Source: Thiothrix eikelboomii
GTDB lineage: Bacteria; Pseudomonadota; Gammaproteobacteria; Thiotrichales; Thiotrichaceae
Length of the DNA: 64,000 nt
NCBI RefSeq assembly: GCF_900167255.1
Contig: NZ_FUYB01000019.1
Location: 32,916 to 96,915, forward strand
Reading direction: 5' to 3'
Below, one piece after another: positions 56,095 to 64,000 of this stretch (its first letter is position 1; every line of letters starts with the position of its first letter). Made by a program: the position numbers and the translations under genes. Under the pieces are notes generated by a model. The model was given only the letters and a program-made list of their open reading frames with translations. It had not been told where the DNA came from and did not search any database.

Positions 56095-56688
56095 ATAATC
56101 AAAATTAGTGATAATTTACAAGGCCAGCCCTTTAATGCTAGTCATATTGCCGATAATCTGGGTTTAGATTATCGAAAAGTGATTGCCTATACAGATCTAC
56201 TAGTGGATTTACTGCTGGTGCGGCGTTTACAGCCTTTTCATCTTAATATTGGTAAACGCTTAGTTAAAACGCCTTTATTATATATTCGAGATAGTGGTTT
56301 ATTACATGCCTTGCTGACGCTGCCTACTTGGGATGCCTTGATTACACACCCTATTGCTGGAGCAAGCTGGGAGGGTTTTGTGATCGAAAACTTACTCGCT
56401 ATTTTACCCGATGAAGTCATACCCTATTTTTATCGTACCAGTGGCGGGGCAGAAATGGATTTAGTCCTGCTCTATCCTGACCAAACTAAATTAGCGATAG
56501 AAATCAAACGCAATCCTCGCCCTAAACTCAGTAAAGGTTTTTACAGCTCCCAAGCTGACTTACAAGCACGGCATAGTTATGTTGTAACACCAGAAGAAAT
56601 CACTTTCCCCCTCAATGAGCAAACGACTCAAATCGGTTTATATGGTTTGATGGAGACATTGAAAACCAGACTCCTTATCGCTGATTGA
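56095..56688 (+). pseudogene. DUF4143 ATPase, N-terminally truncated
   Basis: The frame is open from just after the IS1 fragment. It reads as the end of the AAA-linked helical region (SDNLQGQPFNASHIADNLGLDYRKVIAYTDLLVDLLLVRRLQPFHLN) and a complete DUF4143 domain with KRLVKTPLLYIRDSGLLHALLTL, WEGFVIENLL and TSGGAEMDLVLL, then AIEIKR. The N-terminal AAA ATPase part with Walker motifs is missing. A GTG at 56179 could start a short product, but the gene has lost its ATP-binding half. Confidence 0.8.
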
Positions 56689-56765
56689 ATTAAGCCCCTT
56701 TCTGTTACATAAAATTCTACACCTTAGCCCACTAATCCTTAGAGTTAGTACTAAAATCTAGTCAT

Positions 56766-56804
56766 TGTTTTAACTGTGTGGTGATGTTTTTAACTGTGTA
56801 GTGA
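56766..56804 (+). repeat. Tandem direct repeat before the DUF389 gene
   Basis: TGTTTTAACTGTGTGGTGA (56766-56784) is followed at once by TGTTTTTAACTGTGTAGTGA (56785-56804). They are two near-identical units just upstream of the ribosome-binding site AAGGAG. They may be tandem operators or a duplication. Confidence 0.55.
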
Positions 56805-56821
56805 CCTTAAGGAGCTAAACT

Positions 56822-57883
56822 ATGCCTGACTCTCATCTTCCTGAGCAATGGAAAGACTCGGTTCGAGATAATATTCGTCAAGGAGCAGAACTCAATACTG
56901 GGTTTATCTTCATGAATATCCTAGCCGCGATCATTGCTAGCTATGGCTTATTAGCTAATAGCCCGGCCGTGATCATCGGGGCCATGATTGTCGCTATGCT
57001 ATTAGGCCCCATTACGGGCGTTTCATTGGCCTTGGTGGATGGCGATAATAAACTACTGAAAGGCAGCCTATTGACCCTCGTGATGGGAACTTTAGTCGTC
57101 TTAGGGACTGCTTTCATCATCGGGCTAGTCCATATCAGAATCCCCATTACCCCAGAAATCATGTCAAGAACCTCACCGAATTTGATCGACTTAATGGTTG
57201 CGCTCGCCGGAGGAGCGGCAGGAGCTTATGCTTCGGTGTCCCCACGCTTAAGCACCGCTGTCGTAGGGGTTGCGATAGCGACTGCCCTCGTACCGCCACT
57301 ATCATCCGCTAGCATTCTGTTTGCTCATGGGCAACCTGGGCTTGCGATGGGGGCTTTTTTCCTAGCCTTTACCAATATGGTGGCCATTCAACTGGTTTCA
57401 TCCGTGGTACTTTGGGCTAATGGTTTCCGCAAAGCCTCCCACGCTTACAAGGACTCCATTTTTATATTTATTAAGCAAAATGCCATTAGCCTTGCCTTGC
57501 TGTTAGCGATGGCCTCTATACTCACTGCGAGTTTACACAGAGCCGTTGGACAAGATCTATTTGAGTCCGCTACCCAAACCACACTGGCAAAGGTCATCAA
57601 TAAAATAACCGGTACTTATTTATCAGAAGTCGTTTTCGAGAAAGAGTCTAATAACTCAATGGAAGTGACCACCGTCGTCAATGCCTTTGTACAAGGTGCA
57701 CAACCACCGACCGGTGGGCAGGTAGCAGCCGTAGAAGCTCAATTACCTAAACCAGAAGATGGGAGTCAGCTGGAATTGCGAACCCGCTTTCTGGAGACAA
57801 CCCTTATTAATCGCGATGGCATCATGTATGAACAAATGAAACTGGACAGTTCAGGGGGAATCAAGGGGGCAATCAACCCATAA
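56822..57883 (+). CDS. DUF389 family membrane protein
   Basis: The protein has 353 aa. The family core has an N-terminal amphipathic segment and about six helices: TGFIFMNILAAIIASYGLLANSPAVIIGAMIVAMLLGPITGVSLALVDGD, VALAGGAAGAYASVSPRLSTAVVGVAIATALVPPLSS and FFLAFTNMVAIQLVSSVVLW. The function is unknown. AAGGAG lies nine bases before the ATG. A soluble C-terminal part of about 110 residues is probably in the cytoplasm or periplasm. It converges on ribE. Confidence 0.85.
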   Translation: MPDSHLPEQWKDSVRDNIRQGAELNTGFIFMNILAAIIASYGLLANSPAVIIGAMIVAMLLGPITGVSLALVDGDNKLLKGSLLTLVMGTLVVLGTAFIIGLVHIRIPITPEIMSRTSPNLIDLMVALAGGAAGAYASVSPRLSTAVVGVAIATALVPPLSSASILFAHGQPGLAMGAFFLAFTNMVAIQLVSSVVLWANGFRKASHAYKDSIFIFIKQNAISLALLLAMASILTASLHRAVGQDLFESATQTTLAKVINKITGTYLSEVVFEKESNNSMEVTTVVNAFVQGAQPPTGGQVAAVEAQLPKPEDGSQLELRTRFLETTLINRDGIMYEQMKLDSSGGIKGAINP

Positions 57884-57909
57884 GCTCCGTACAATCTGAA
57901 TTCAGATCG

Positions 57910-57956
57910 GTGTCTGGCCTTGGGTTAACAGCGACTACCCTCTTTAGGCCAGACAC
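57910..57956. terminator. Long hairpin between DUF389 gene and ribE
   Basis: GTGTCTGGCC (57910-57919) pairs perfectly with GGCCAGACAC (57947-57956), and inside it GGGT (57922-57925) pairs with ACCC (57937-57940). It lies between two convergent genes and could stop both transcripts, though neither side has a clear T-run. Confidence 0.5.
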
Positions 57957-57960
57957 GCTC

Positions 57961-58620
57961 TTAACTCAAAAACCCATGCTCCGCCAAAAATGCCTCAGTA
58001 ATTCCACCCGCAGGCATTTCAGCCGCTTGATCCCCTAACAATAAACGTTCTAAATACCGTGCTACTACATCCACTTCTAAATTCACTTTAGACCCCGCAC
58101 GATACTCAGACATAATCGTCTCTTGCAAAGTATGTGGAACAATATTCAATTCAAAAAATGCACCATCGACCTTATTCACTGTCAGGCTGGTACCATCGAC
58201 ACAAATTGAACCTTTCGCTGCTATATATTTTGCAAGTTGATCCGGGGCTTTTAAACGAAAGCGCACCGAACGGGCATCTTCATAACGGCTAATCACCTCG
58301 CCTAAACCATCAACATGCCCACTGACTAAATGTCCCCCTAATCGGGTACTGAGTGTTAAGGCTTTTTCTAAATTAACGGATGCACCTAAATTAAGTTGGC
58401 CAAGGCTTGTTAAGGATAAAGTTTCCCGCGATACATCGGCACTAAAGCTTGAATCCTCTAAAACCACGGCGGTTAGACAGACACCATTCACTGCAATACT
58501 ATCGCCTAACTGCACATCACTCAGTTCCAGTTTGCCCGTAGCGATGGTTAAGCGTAAATCACCGCCGATGGCTTGCATCGCCCGAATCTGACCAATGGCT
58601 TGAATAATTCCTGTGAACAT
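57961..58620 (-). CDS. ribE: Riboflavin synthase alpha subunit RibE
   Basis: The protein has 219 aa from the ATG at 58620. The enzyme dismutates two lumazines to riboflavin and the pyrimidine precursor. The two lumazine-binding halves are visible: MFTGIIQAIGQIR...VNGVCLTAV...LGGHLVSGHVDGLG and CVDGTSLTVNKV...EYRAGSKVNLEVDVVARYLERLL. A longer frame to 58683 is rejected because the family starts exactly at MFTGI. It begins four bases after the ribD stop. Many Proteobacteria call this gene ribC or ribE. Confidence 0.94.
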   Translation of the reverse strand: MFTGIIQAIGQIRAMQAIGGDLRLTIATGKLELSDVQLGDSIAVNGVCLTAVVLEDSSFSADVSRETLSLTSLGQLNLGASVNLEKALTLSTRLGGHLVSGHVDGLGEVISRYEDARSVRFRLKAPDQLAKYIAAKGSICVDGTSLTVNKVDGAFFELNIVPHTLQETIMSEYRAGSKVNLEVDVVARYLERLLLGDQAAEMPAGGITEAFLAEHGFLS

Positions 58621-58624
58621 TGTT

Positions 58625-59737
58625 CTACTCCTGCTGAAAATCTGCCAAAATCCGCCAATCTTGTCCCACGGCGCGAATATCACGAATGTTTAAGGCATAA
58701 CGCTCTGCCATCGTCGCCAACGGCAAATTAAATAATGGTCGTGCCGCTGAACCCATTAAATGCGGTGCTAGATACAACACCAATTCATCGGCTAAACCTT
58801 GCTCAATAAACTGACCACTCAAAGTCGCACCCGCCTCTACATGCAGTTCATTAATCTCGTCCAGCACTAAAGCGCCTAGCACTGTGCTTAAATCTAAGCG
58901 AATGCCTGAGAATTGCCGAAGATTCACACCAAGCTTTTGCAAAGCAGCCATCTTTGCTGCATCCCTGCTACAGGTATAAATCAGCACCTTGCCCGTCGTA
59001 TTTAATAACGGTGCATCCAGCGGAAAGCGTAATTTTGAATCTAAAATAACCCGGATAGGTTGACGAACCTCGCTTTGAATACCTAACTCAGCTGCCGTTA
59101 AACGTACATTGAGCTGCGGTTTATCCATCAGCACCGTATCAATCCCGGTTAAAATCGCCCCAGCTTGCGCTCGCCAAAACTGCACATCACGGCGCGCTGC
59201 CTCTTGGGTAATCCAAACACTGTCCCCCGAGGCCATAGCAGTACGACCGTCTAAGCTCATCGCCATTTTTAGACGCACAAAAGGACGGTTACGCTCCATG
59301 CTACTGATAAAACCGGGATTTAAAGCACGGGCTTCTAAAGCCATCAGACCGGATTGAGTTTCGATACCTGCCGCCTTTAAGCGTGCTAAGCCTTGACCTG
59401 CAACGAGTGGATTCGGGTCAACCATCGCAGCCATCACTTTTGTCACCCCGGCTTGCACTAAAGCCTCAGCACACGGCGGGGTACGTCCATAATGGGAGCA
59501 GGGTTCTAAAGTCACATAAGCGGTTGCTCCTTGAGCACGTGCTTGGGCAGCTTGCAAGGCAACAATCTCTGCATGCCTTTGGCCAGCGCGCTCATGCCAA
59601 CCTTCACCGACTATTTGCCCTGCCCGCACTAATACACAACCAACTCTTGGGTTAGGGTGAGTCGTATATAAACCATAACGTGCCAATTGCAGAGCACGTG
59701 CCATATATATTTGATCATCAGCAGAAAAAACAGACAT
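58625..59737 (-). CDS. ribD: Bifunctional riboflavin deaminase/reductase RibD
   Basis: The protein has 370 aa. An N-terminal zinc deaminase (residues 1-145) has HAEIVALQ and PCSHYGRTPPCAEAL. A C-terminal reductase (about 150-365) has RLKMAMSLDGRTA, GIDTVLMDKPQLNVR and HVEAGATLSGQF. It lies between nrdR and ribE on the same strand, a usual order. Confidence 0.95.
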   Translation of the reverse strand: MSVFSADDQIYMARALQLARYGLYTTHPNPRVGCVLVRAGQIVGEGWHERAGQRHAEIVALQAAQARAQGATAYVTLEPCSHYGRTPPCAEALVQAGVTKVMAAMVDPNPLVAGQGLARLKAAGIETQSGLMALEARALNPGFISSMERNRPFVRLKMAMSLDGRTAMASGDSVWITQEAARRDVQFWRAQAGAILTGIDTVLMDKPQLNVRLTAAELGIQSEVRQPIRVILDSKLRFPLDAPLLNTTGKVLIYTCSRDAAKMAALQKLGVNLRQFSGIRLDLSTVLGALVLDEINELHVEAGATLSGQFIEQGLADELVLYLAPHLMGSAARPLFNLPLATMAERYALNIRDIRAVGQDWRILADFQQE

Positions 59738-59745
59738 TTAGCGGG

Positions 59746-60237
59746 CTATTCTAAAAAATCAGTTGAGATAGTTGGTGCGTTTGGATGTTCGCTCTGCATG
59801 CGATCAATCATCTTGCGGAACTCAGCCATACTCCCAAAGCGCTGATAGACTGAGGCAAAACGAATATAAGCGACCTCATCCAAATGGCGCAACTCAGTGA
59901 GTACTAACTCACCAATTAAAGCGGAAGTAACCTCCCGTTCCCCACTCATTAAGACCTTTTTGCGAATCCGACTAATCGCCGCTTCCGCTTGATCAATGGT
60001 GACCGGACGCTTCTCCAAGGCACGCATAATGCCAGCACGGAGCTTTTCATCATGAAAAGGCTCACGTGCCGCATTCGATTTAATCACTCGCGGCATGGTC
60101 AATTCAGCTAGCTCATAGGTGGTAAAGCGCTCTTCACAGGCCGAGCACTTGCGCCGTCGCCGCACTTGCTCACCTTCACTGGCTAGCCTTGAATCAATCA
60201 CGCGCGTGTCTTCCGCGCCACAAAATGGACAGCGCAT
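59746..60237 (-). CDS. nrdR: Ribonucleotide reductase repressor NrdR
   Basis: The protein has 163 aa. An N-terminal zinc ribbon [13 protein letters not shown]...[11 protein letters not shown] is followed by the ATP-cone ([27 protein letters not shown]). It senses ATP/dATP and represses ribonucleotide reductase genes. It begins nine bases after glyA and ends eight bases before ribD. Confidence 0.96.
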   Translation of the reverse strand: MRCPFCGAEDTRVIDSRLASEGEQVRRRRKCSACEERFTTYELAELTMPRVIKSNAAREPFHDEKLRAGIMRALEKRPVTIDQAEAAISRIRKKVLMSGEREVTSALIGELVLTELRHLDEVAYIRFASVYQRFGSMAEFRKMIDRMQSEHPNAPTISTDFLE

Positions 60238-60246
60238 CTTAAACCC

Positions 60247-61500
60247 TTAAGCCGCGTAAACCGGGAAGCGTTTACAAATCGCCAATACTTCGCCTTTCAC
60301 ACGCTCACTCGTCGCTGTATCGCCGATATTATCTAAAACATCCGCTATCCAATGGGCCAATTGCTCAACTTCAGCCTCTTTGAAACCACGAGTGGTAATC
60401 GCTGGCGTACCCACGCGAATCCCGCTGGTCACAAAGGGAGACTGTGGATCATTCGGTACTGAATTTTTATTGACGGTAATATTCGCTGCACCTAAAGCGG
60501 CATCAGCTGCCTTACCCGTTAAACCTTTCGCGATCAAATCCACCAACATTAAATGATTGTCTGTGCCACCTGAAACAATGTTATAGCCTCGATTGATTAA
60601 AGTTGCGGCCATTACCTTAGCGTTGTTCACGACTTGCTGTTGATAAGTCGTAAACTCTGGCTCTAGCGCTTCTTTAAAAGCAACCGCTTTCGCTGCAATC
60701 ACATGCATTAAAGGCCCACCTTGAATGCCGGGGAAAACTAAAGAATTAAATTTCTTTTCCAGATCAGGATTGGCTTTCGCTAAAATAATCCCACCCCGTG
60801 GACCACGAAGGGTTTTATGCGTAGTTGAGGTCGTGACATCCGCAATTTGTACCGGATTAGGATACATACCTGCCGCCACTAAGCCCGCGACATGCGCCAT
60901 ATCGACCATTAAATAAGCACCAACTTGGTCAGCGATCTTGCGGAATTTTTGCCAATCAATCACTCGTGAATAGGCAGAAAAGCCAGCCACAATCATTTTC
61001 GGCTGATGCTCAAGCGCTAAGCGCTCTACTTCAGCATAGTCAATATACCCTTCTGCGGTAATGCCATATTGGACTGCATGATAGATGCGCCCAGAAAAAT
61101 TCACTTTTGCACCGTGGGTTAAATGCCCACCATGCGCCAAGCTCATCCCCAAGACGGTATCGCCCGGATTTAATAACGCCATATACACCGCTGCATTTGC
61201 TTGCGAGCCAGAATGCGGTTGGACATTCGCATAGTCAGCACCGAATAATTGCTTCACACGGTCAATAGCTAACTGCTCAGCTTGATCCACATATTCACAA
61301 CCCCCGTAGTAGCGCTTTTCTGGATAACCCTCAGCATATTTGTTGGTTAATACCGAACCTTGTGCTTCTAGAACACGGGGGCTGGCATAGTTTTCAGAGG
61401 CGATTAATTCAATATGTTCTTCTTGGCGCTGGGCTTCTGCGGTCATTGCTTGCCACAATTCGGGGTCGTAGCTGGCGATATTCATTGTTTTTGAAAACAT
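60247..61500 (-). CDS. glyA: Serine hydroxymethyltransferase GlyA
   Basis: PLP enzyme that converts serine and tetrahydrofolate to glycine and methylene-THF. The protein has 417 aa from the ATG at 61500, which is preceded by AGGAGA. An in-frame stretch up to 61584 is not part of the family. [40 protein letters not shown], and the PLP lysine in [16 protein letters not shown] are present. It heads the glyA-nrdR-ribD-ribE run. Confidence 0.96.
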   Translation of the reverse strand: MFSKTMNIASYDPELWQAMTAEAQRQEEHIELIASENYASPRVLEAQGSVLTNKYAEGYPEKRYYGGCEYVDQAEQLAIDRVKQLFGADYANVQPHSGSQANAAVYMALLNPGDTVLGMSLAHGGHLTHGAKVNFSGRIYHAVQYGITAEGYIDYAEVERLALEHQPKMIVAGFSAYSRVIDWQKFRKIADQVGAYLMVDMAHVAGLVAAGMYPNPVQIADVTTSTTHKTLRGPRGGIILAKANPDLEKKFNSLVFPGIQGGPLMHVIAAKAVAFKEALEPEFTTYQQQVVNNAKVMAATLINRGYNIVSGGTDNHLMLVDLIAKGLTGKAADAALGAANITVNKNSVPNDPQSPFVTSGIRVGTPAITTRGFKEAEVEQLAHWIADVLDNIGDTATSERVKGEVLAICKRFPVYAA

Positions 61501-61611
61501 GCTGCTAAATTCTCCTACACAGTAAAAAGGTGATAGGCGGGTATCATAGCAACAATTGACGGCCTGACCTATGCTGGCAAGCACAGAATAGTGAAATCCT
61601 CAGACCAGAAA

Positions 61612-61637
61612 AGCAGGCTATTGATCATAAGCCTGCT
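61612..61637 (-). terminator. Terminator after the META-domain gene
   Basis: AGCAGGCT (61612-61619) pairs with AGCCTGCT (61630-61637) across a 10-nt loop, 12 bases beyond the stop of the minus-strand gene. On that strand the stem is followed by a short T-run. Confidence 0.7.
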
Positions 61638-61649
61638 AACTAGCAAGGT

Positions 61650-62210
61650 TTAGGTCGTGGGGAGAGAGGCAGGAGACCCATAAATTTTGCCAAACACGAG
61701 TGAAGGCTTACCATTAAAATCATAAAACTGTAAGGTCGCGCCCAACTGTTGAACACTGCCCGCACGCCTTAATACGCGCAAATATTTTCCTTCCCAACTG
61801 CCCACATCCACAGTGGGTTTGCCCGGCTCTGGACGCAGGACTTCACAAGGTTTTTCGCCTCGACTGAGTTCATTCACCTTGAATCCACGATTACCGACCT
61901 GCACAAAATTAGCCGTATAATTATTACACCCTCCCGTCCCCACCATCGCAGTTTGCTCGACTAACATAGTCATACGTAAGGGTTTAGGAACTGGATTATT
62001 GTAAATTGACATCACAAACCAGCGGCTACCCAATAAAGAAGGCCCGCCACTATTTAAAGGGCAAGCACCGGGTGGCAGTCTAGATGGAGTCGACGGTACA
62101 GTCGGTACATCCGCTGCTAATAGCTGCCCTGCCCAAACAGCTAGGGGTAAAATTAAAAACGATCTGCGCGTTAAACTTGCAGAATTCAGTTGATCGACCT
62201 CGCTAGTCAT
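61650..62210 (-). CDS. Exported META-domain-like protein
   Basis: The protein has 186 aa from the ATG at 62210 (MTSEVDQLN), preceded by GAGGGAAT. The N-terminus LTRRSFLILPLAVWAGQLLAADVP is a signal peptide with a twin-Arg, so Tat or Sec export is likely. The body has WFVMSIYNNP...MLVEQTAMVGTGGCNNYTANF, the HslJ/META pattern (a Gly-Gly-Cys-Asn core). The conserved Cys may bind a cofactor or form a disulfide. The longer upstream frame is rejected. The function is unknown. Confidence 0.65.
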   Translation of the reverse strand: MTSEVDQLNSASLTRRSFLILPLAVWAGQLLAADVPTVPSTPSRLPPGACPLNSGGPSLLGSRWFVMSIYNNPVPKPLRMTMLVEQTAMVGTGGCNNYTANFVQVGNRGFKVNELSRGEKPCEVLRPEPGKPTVDVGSWEGKYLRVLRRAGSVQQLGATLQFYDFNGKPSLVFGKIYGSPASLPTT

Positions 62211-62344
62211 AATTCCCTCTCTTAAAGATCTGTTACTTACGGAATTACCATCAAAGTTGTAAAGTTTTGGTAATAGTTTAAGTATAGGCAAGGAAACAAC
62301 ACTTAGCCGAAAATTTGCTTGAATCAGCCTTAAATAGTGGTATT

Positions 62345-62974
62345 TTAGCTGCAAGAGCGTTGATCTGAGTCAGTAGGATCTAGGTTATCTGGTTCTGGCT
62401 CGAGCTGTGCGACTGCAGGCAAAGACACACCCAAAGCCTGTCCCAAACCCAACCAATCAAAAAAGGGTCCTGGGTCAGTTTTGCGTTCAGGCGCGATCTG
62501 CTGATGTCCAGTAATCTGTTGTTTGCTTAGACTGGGGTAATGCGCACAGAGGGCTTCAATCACTTTAGTTAATTGCAGATATTGCGGTTCGGTGAAAGGT
62601 GTAAAATCACTCCCCTCTAATTCAATGCCAATGGAGAAATCATTACAGCGACTACGCCCACGATATATAGAAACACCCGCGTGAAAAGCACGTAAGTGAA
62701 ATGGTACATATTGAACAATTTCTCCATCGCGACGAATTAATAAATGACTTGCCACTTTTAGGTGGCAGATCTCTGCAAAAAAAGGATGCTCGTCTTTATT
62801 TAAGGTATTGGTGAAAAGTTGATTAATATAGTCTCCACCGAACTCTCCGGGGGGTAAACTGATGTTATGAATCACAATCAACTCAGGCACACAACCAGCC
62901 GGACGCTCATCGTGGTTGGGCGAAGGAGCTTGGCAAGCTTCGGTTAATAAACCCGTTAAACTGTCAATTACCAT
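62345..62974 (-). CDS. ampD: 1,6-anhydro-MurNAc-L-alanine amidase AmpD
   Basis: Cytoplasmic zinc amidase for peptidoglycan recycling. The protein has 209 aa. LIVIHNISLPPGEFGG (zinc His), HLLIRRDGEIVQYVPFHLRAFHAGVS and IGIELEG match AmpD, and GHQQIAPERKTDPGPFFDW carries the second zinc His and the Asp. The C-terminus has an acidic tail (LEPEPDNLDPTDSDQ) not typical of the family. No signal peptide is seen. Confidence 0.93.
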   Translation of the reverse strand: MVIDSLTGLLTEACQAPSPNHDERPAGCVPELIVIHNISLPPGEFGGDYINQLFTNTLNKDEHPFFAEICHLKVASHLLIRRDGEIVQYVPFHLRAFHAGVSIYRGRSRCNDFSIGIELEGSDFTPFTEPQYLQLTKVIEALCAHYPSLSKQQITGHQQIAPERKTDPGPFFDWLGLGQALGVSLPAVAQLEPEPDNLDPTDSDQRSCS

Positions 62975-63242
62975 TGTTACAAAGTCTTCCTAGACAAAAA
63001 TTAGACACCATCAGTAGTATTCAGTCGATCTGAAGCCAGTAATAGCTTTTCATAAAAATTTAATATAGAAATATAATAAAAACTTATTCACGATAAGAAC
63101 AAAACCTGCCCTCTGGTGATATAGCGATCAAGCTTATTCATTAATTTATTGTTAATAAAGTAACACTTATAATTCCCTGATAGCAATGCAGACGCTATGG
63201 GCAATAACGTCTACACAAAATTTTTTAAACAGGGGAAATTTA

Positions 63243-63536
63243 ATGCATTTAAAGAGCAGCCTGAGTTGGTGTGCATCTCTTTTGGCTTTGACAACGTCGC
63301 TAGCAACAACGGCTAGTTTTGCTGAGCCTCACGTTCCATACAAAATTCAGATGAGTCGCACCCAACCCGATCAACCGCTACGCAAATCTACCATCATGGG
63401 GCGGGTCAAGGATGAGTTTGCTGGACGGATTCTGTCCATAGAGCCACAAACAGATCGAGGTCCAGATTGTCATGTTGTTAAGTTAATGGGTGATGATGGT
63501 GAATTCCGAATTATTCATGTTTCATGTACTAAATAA
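63243..63536 (+). CDS. Small exported PepSY-like protein
   Basis: The protein has 97 aa from the ATG at 63243. The signal peptide (LSWCASLLALTTSLATTASFA) ends at about residue 27. The rest, GRVKDEFAGRILSIEPQTDRGPDCHVVKLMGDDGEFRIIHVSC, fits a single PepSY-like module, in which a helix with a Gly-Arg-Ile-Leu turn is followed by two strands. Two Cys may pair. An upstream in-frame ATG (63186) is less likely. The function is unknown. A terminator follows. Confidence 0.55.
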   Translation: MHLKSSLSWCASLLALTTSLATTASFAEPHVPYKIQMSRTQPDQPLRKSTIMGRVKDEFAGRILSIEPQTDRGPDCHVVKLMGDDGEFRIIHVSCTK

Positions 63537-63562
63537 AGCCAATTATTGTTGGTAAGCTATTT

Positions 63563-63591
63563 AAAAGCCTAGCCCTTTAAGCTAGGCTTTT
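63563..63591 (+). terminator. Rho-independent terminator
   Basis: AAAAGCCTAGC (63563-63573) pairs with GCTAGGCTTTT (63581-63591) around CCTTTAA and runs into more T. It lies 26 bases after the stop of the PepSY-like gene. Confidence 0.9.
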
Positions 63592-63716
63592 TCTTATCTG
63601 AATCGTGGGTTGATAGTTTTTTATTCTTAAGCTTCGGTGTATGATGACCGAATAAATGGCGGTACAGGGCTCCGCTTGTTTAGATAGACTACACTCAAAC
63701 CATTAACATAACACAC

Positions 63717-63735
63717 TAGACCTCTTGCGAAAGTA
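63717..63735 (+). repeat. Terminal sequence of an IS5-type element
   Basis: TAGACCTCTTGCGAAAGTA precedes the transposase start by 25 bases and recurs identically at 12944-12962, which marks it as the element's left end. Confidence 0.7.
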
Positions 63736-63760
63736 GTCATTTTCGCCTATAAAGTTAAGA

Positions 63761-64000
63761 ATGAACTACCTAACCCTGAAAACTCTACCCCCCTCGGCGT
63801 TCAAACGCGGAGTAGGAATCCCCCTGCCACTCTTTCACGAACTGCTTGAAGTGCTCAAAGCAGGCGAGTTGACGAAGAAGAAGTCGGGTCGCCCCAGCCC
63901 GTTAAGCCTAGAGGATCAACTATTATTGACCCTAGGTTACTGGCGAGAGTACCGCACGTTGTTCCACTTAGGTTTGAGCTATCAGGTCCATGAATCGACT
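63761..64000 (+). CDS. IS5-type transposase, N-terminal part
   Basis: The gene starts at the ATG at 63761 and runs off the right edge with 80 codons visible. The segment LFHELLEVLKAGELTKKKSGRPSPLSLEDQLLLTLGYWREYRTLFHLG is the N-terminal helix-turn-helix of IS5/ISL2-group transposases. The DDE domain lies outside. The same terminal sequence at 12944 suggests more than one insertion in this genome. Confidence 0.8.
   Translation, partial: MNYLTLKTLPPSAFKRGVGIPLPLFHELLEVLKAGELTKKKSGRPSPLSLEDQLLLTLGYWREYRTLFHLGLSYQVHEST

Overview
The window looks like the chromosome of a Gammaproteobacterium. It carries an EF-P lysyl-ligase fragment (epmA), yajC-secD-secF, parE, an ilvY/ilvC divergent pair, and glyA-nrdR-ribD-ribE in the usual gammaproteobacterial order. 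Leu and Ser codon use and the overall base composition are moderately AT-rich. A member of the Thiotrichales is possible, but that is a guess from general impression and not a match. No rRNA or tRNA genes and no CRISPR array were seen.

Layout. 1-3.8 kb: end of epmA, then the Sec accessory genes. 3.9-12.2 kb: an HD-GYP phosphodiesterase with a zinc ribbon, the 4-hydroxybenzoate hydroxylase/regulator pair pobA-pobR, rluA, a voltage-gated K+ channel, murB, and a two-component system preceded by a small His-rich membrane protein. 12.4-19.3 kb: a MaoC-like hydratase, IS debris, a Uma2 protein, parE, a histidine phosphatase, tcdA, a DUF2797 protein and a YbjQ protein. 19.46-32.74 kb: an accessory island bounded by two inverted, decayed IS1-family copies and visibly richer in G+C than its surroundings. 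32.8-45.8 kb: phenylacetate degradation (paaX, paaY, paaZABCDE, a complete TRAP transporter, paaG, paaI, paaK). 45.8-52 kb: a nucleoside salvage set with an unusual 2-oxoglutarate oxygenase, mobA, and a second Cpx-like two-component system. 52-64 kb: a second Uma2 protein, ilvY/ilvC, a broken DUF4143 ATPase, a DUF389 protein, riboflavin genes, nrdR, glyA, ampD, and the start of an IS5-type element at the right edge.

The most interesting part is the island. It combines a linalool dehydratase/isomerase-like enzyme with its catalytic Cys and His residues kept, a P450 with its own ferredoxin and ferredoxin reductase, an SDR, an AtuA-family protein with its DUF4387 partner, and a guanidino-acid ureohydrolase with a GabT-like aminotransferase and an aldehyde dehydrogenase. 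An ABC permease and a TetR regulator complete the set. The chemistry suggests breakdown of a branched, isoprenoid-like compound that also carries a guanidino or amino group. I do not know this combination as a described pathway. The copy here is decaying. Two divergent genes are both cut at their 5' ends at one junction (about 22303-22311), removing the FAD-binding N-terminus of the reductase and the start of the permease. The ferredoxin has lost one of its four cluster cysteines (Cys to Phe), and a second aminotransferase survives only as an N-terminal stub. The genes after the junction still read open, so intact relatives elsewhere would be the place to study the system.

The rest of the window shows a second metabolic theme, aromatic acid catabolism (pob and paa). 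A clear promoter/operator candidate lies between paaY and paaZ, with an inverted repeat that places one arm between the -35 and -10 elements.
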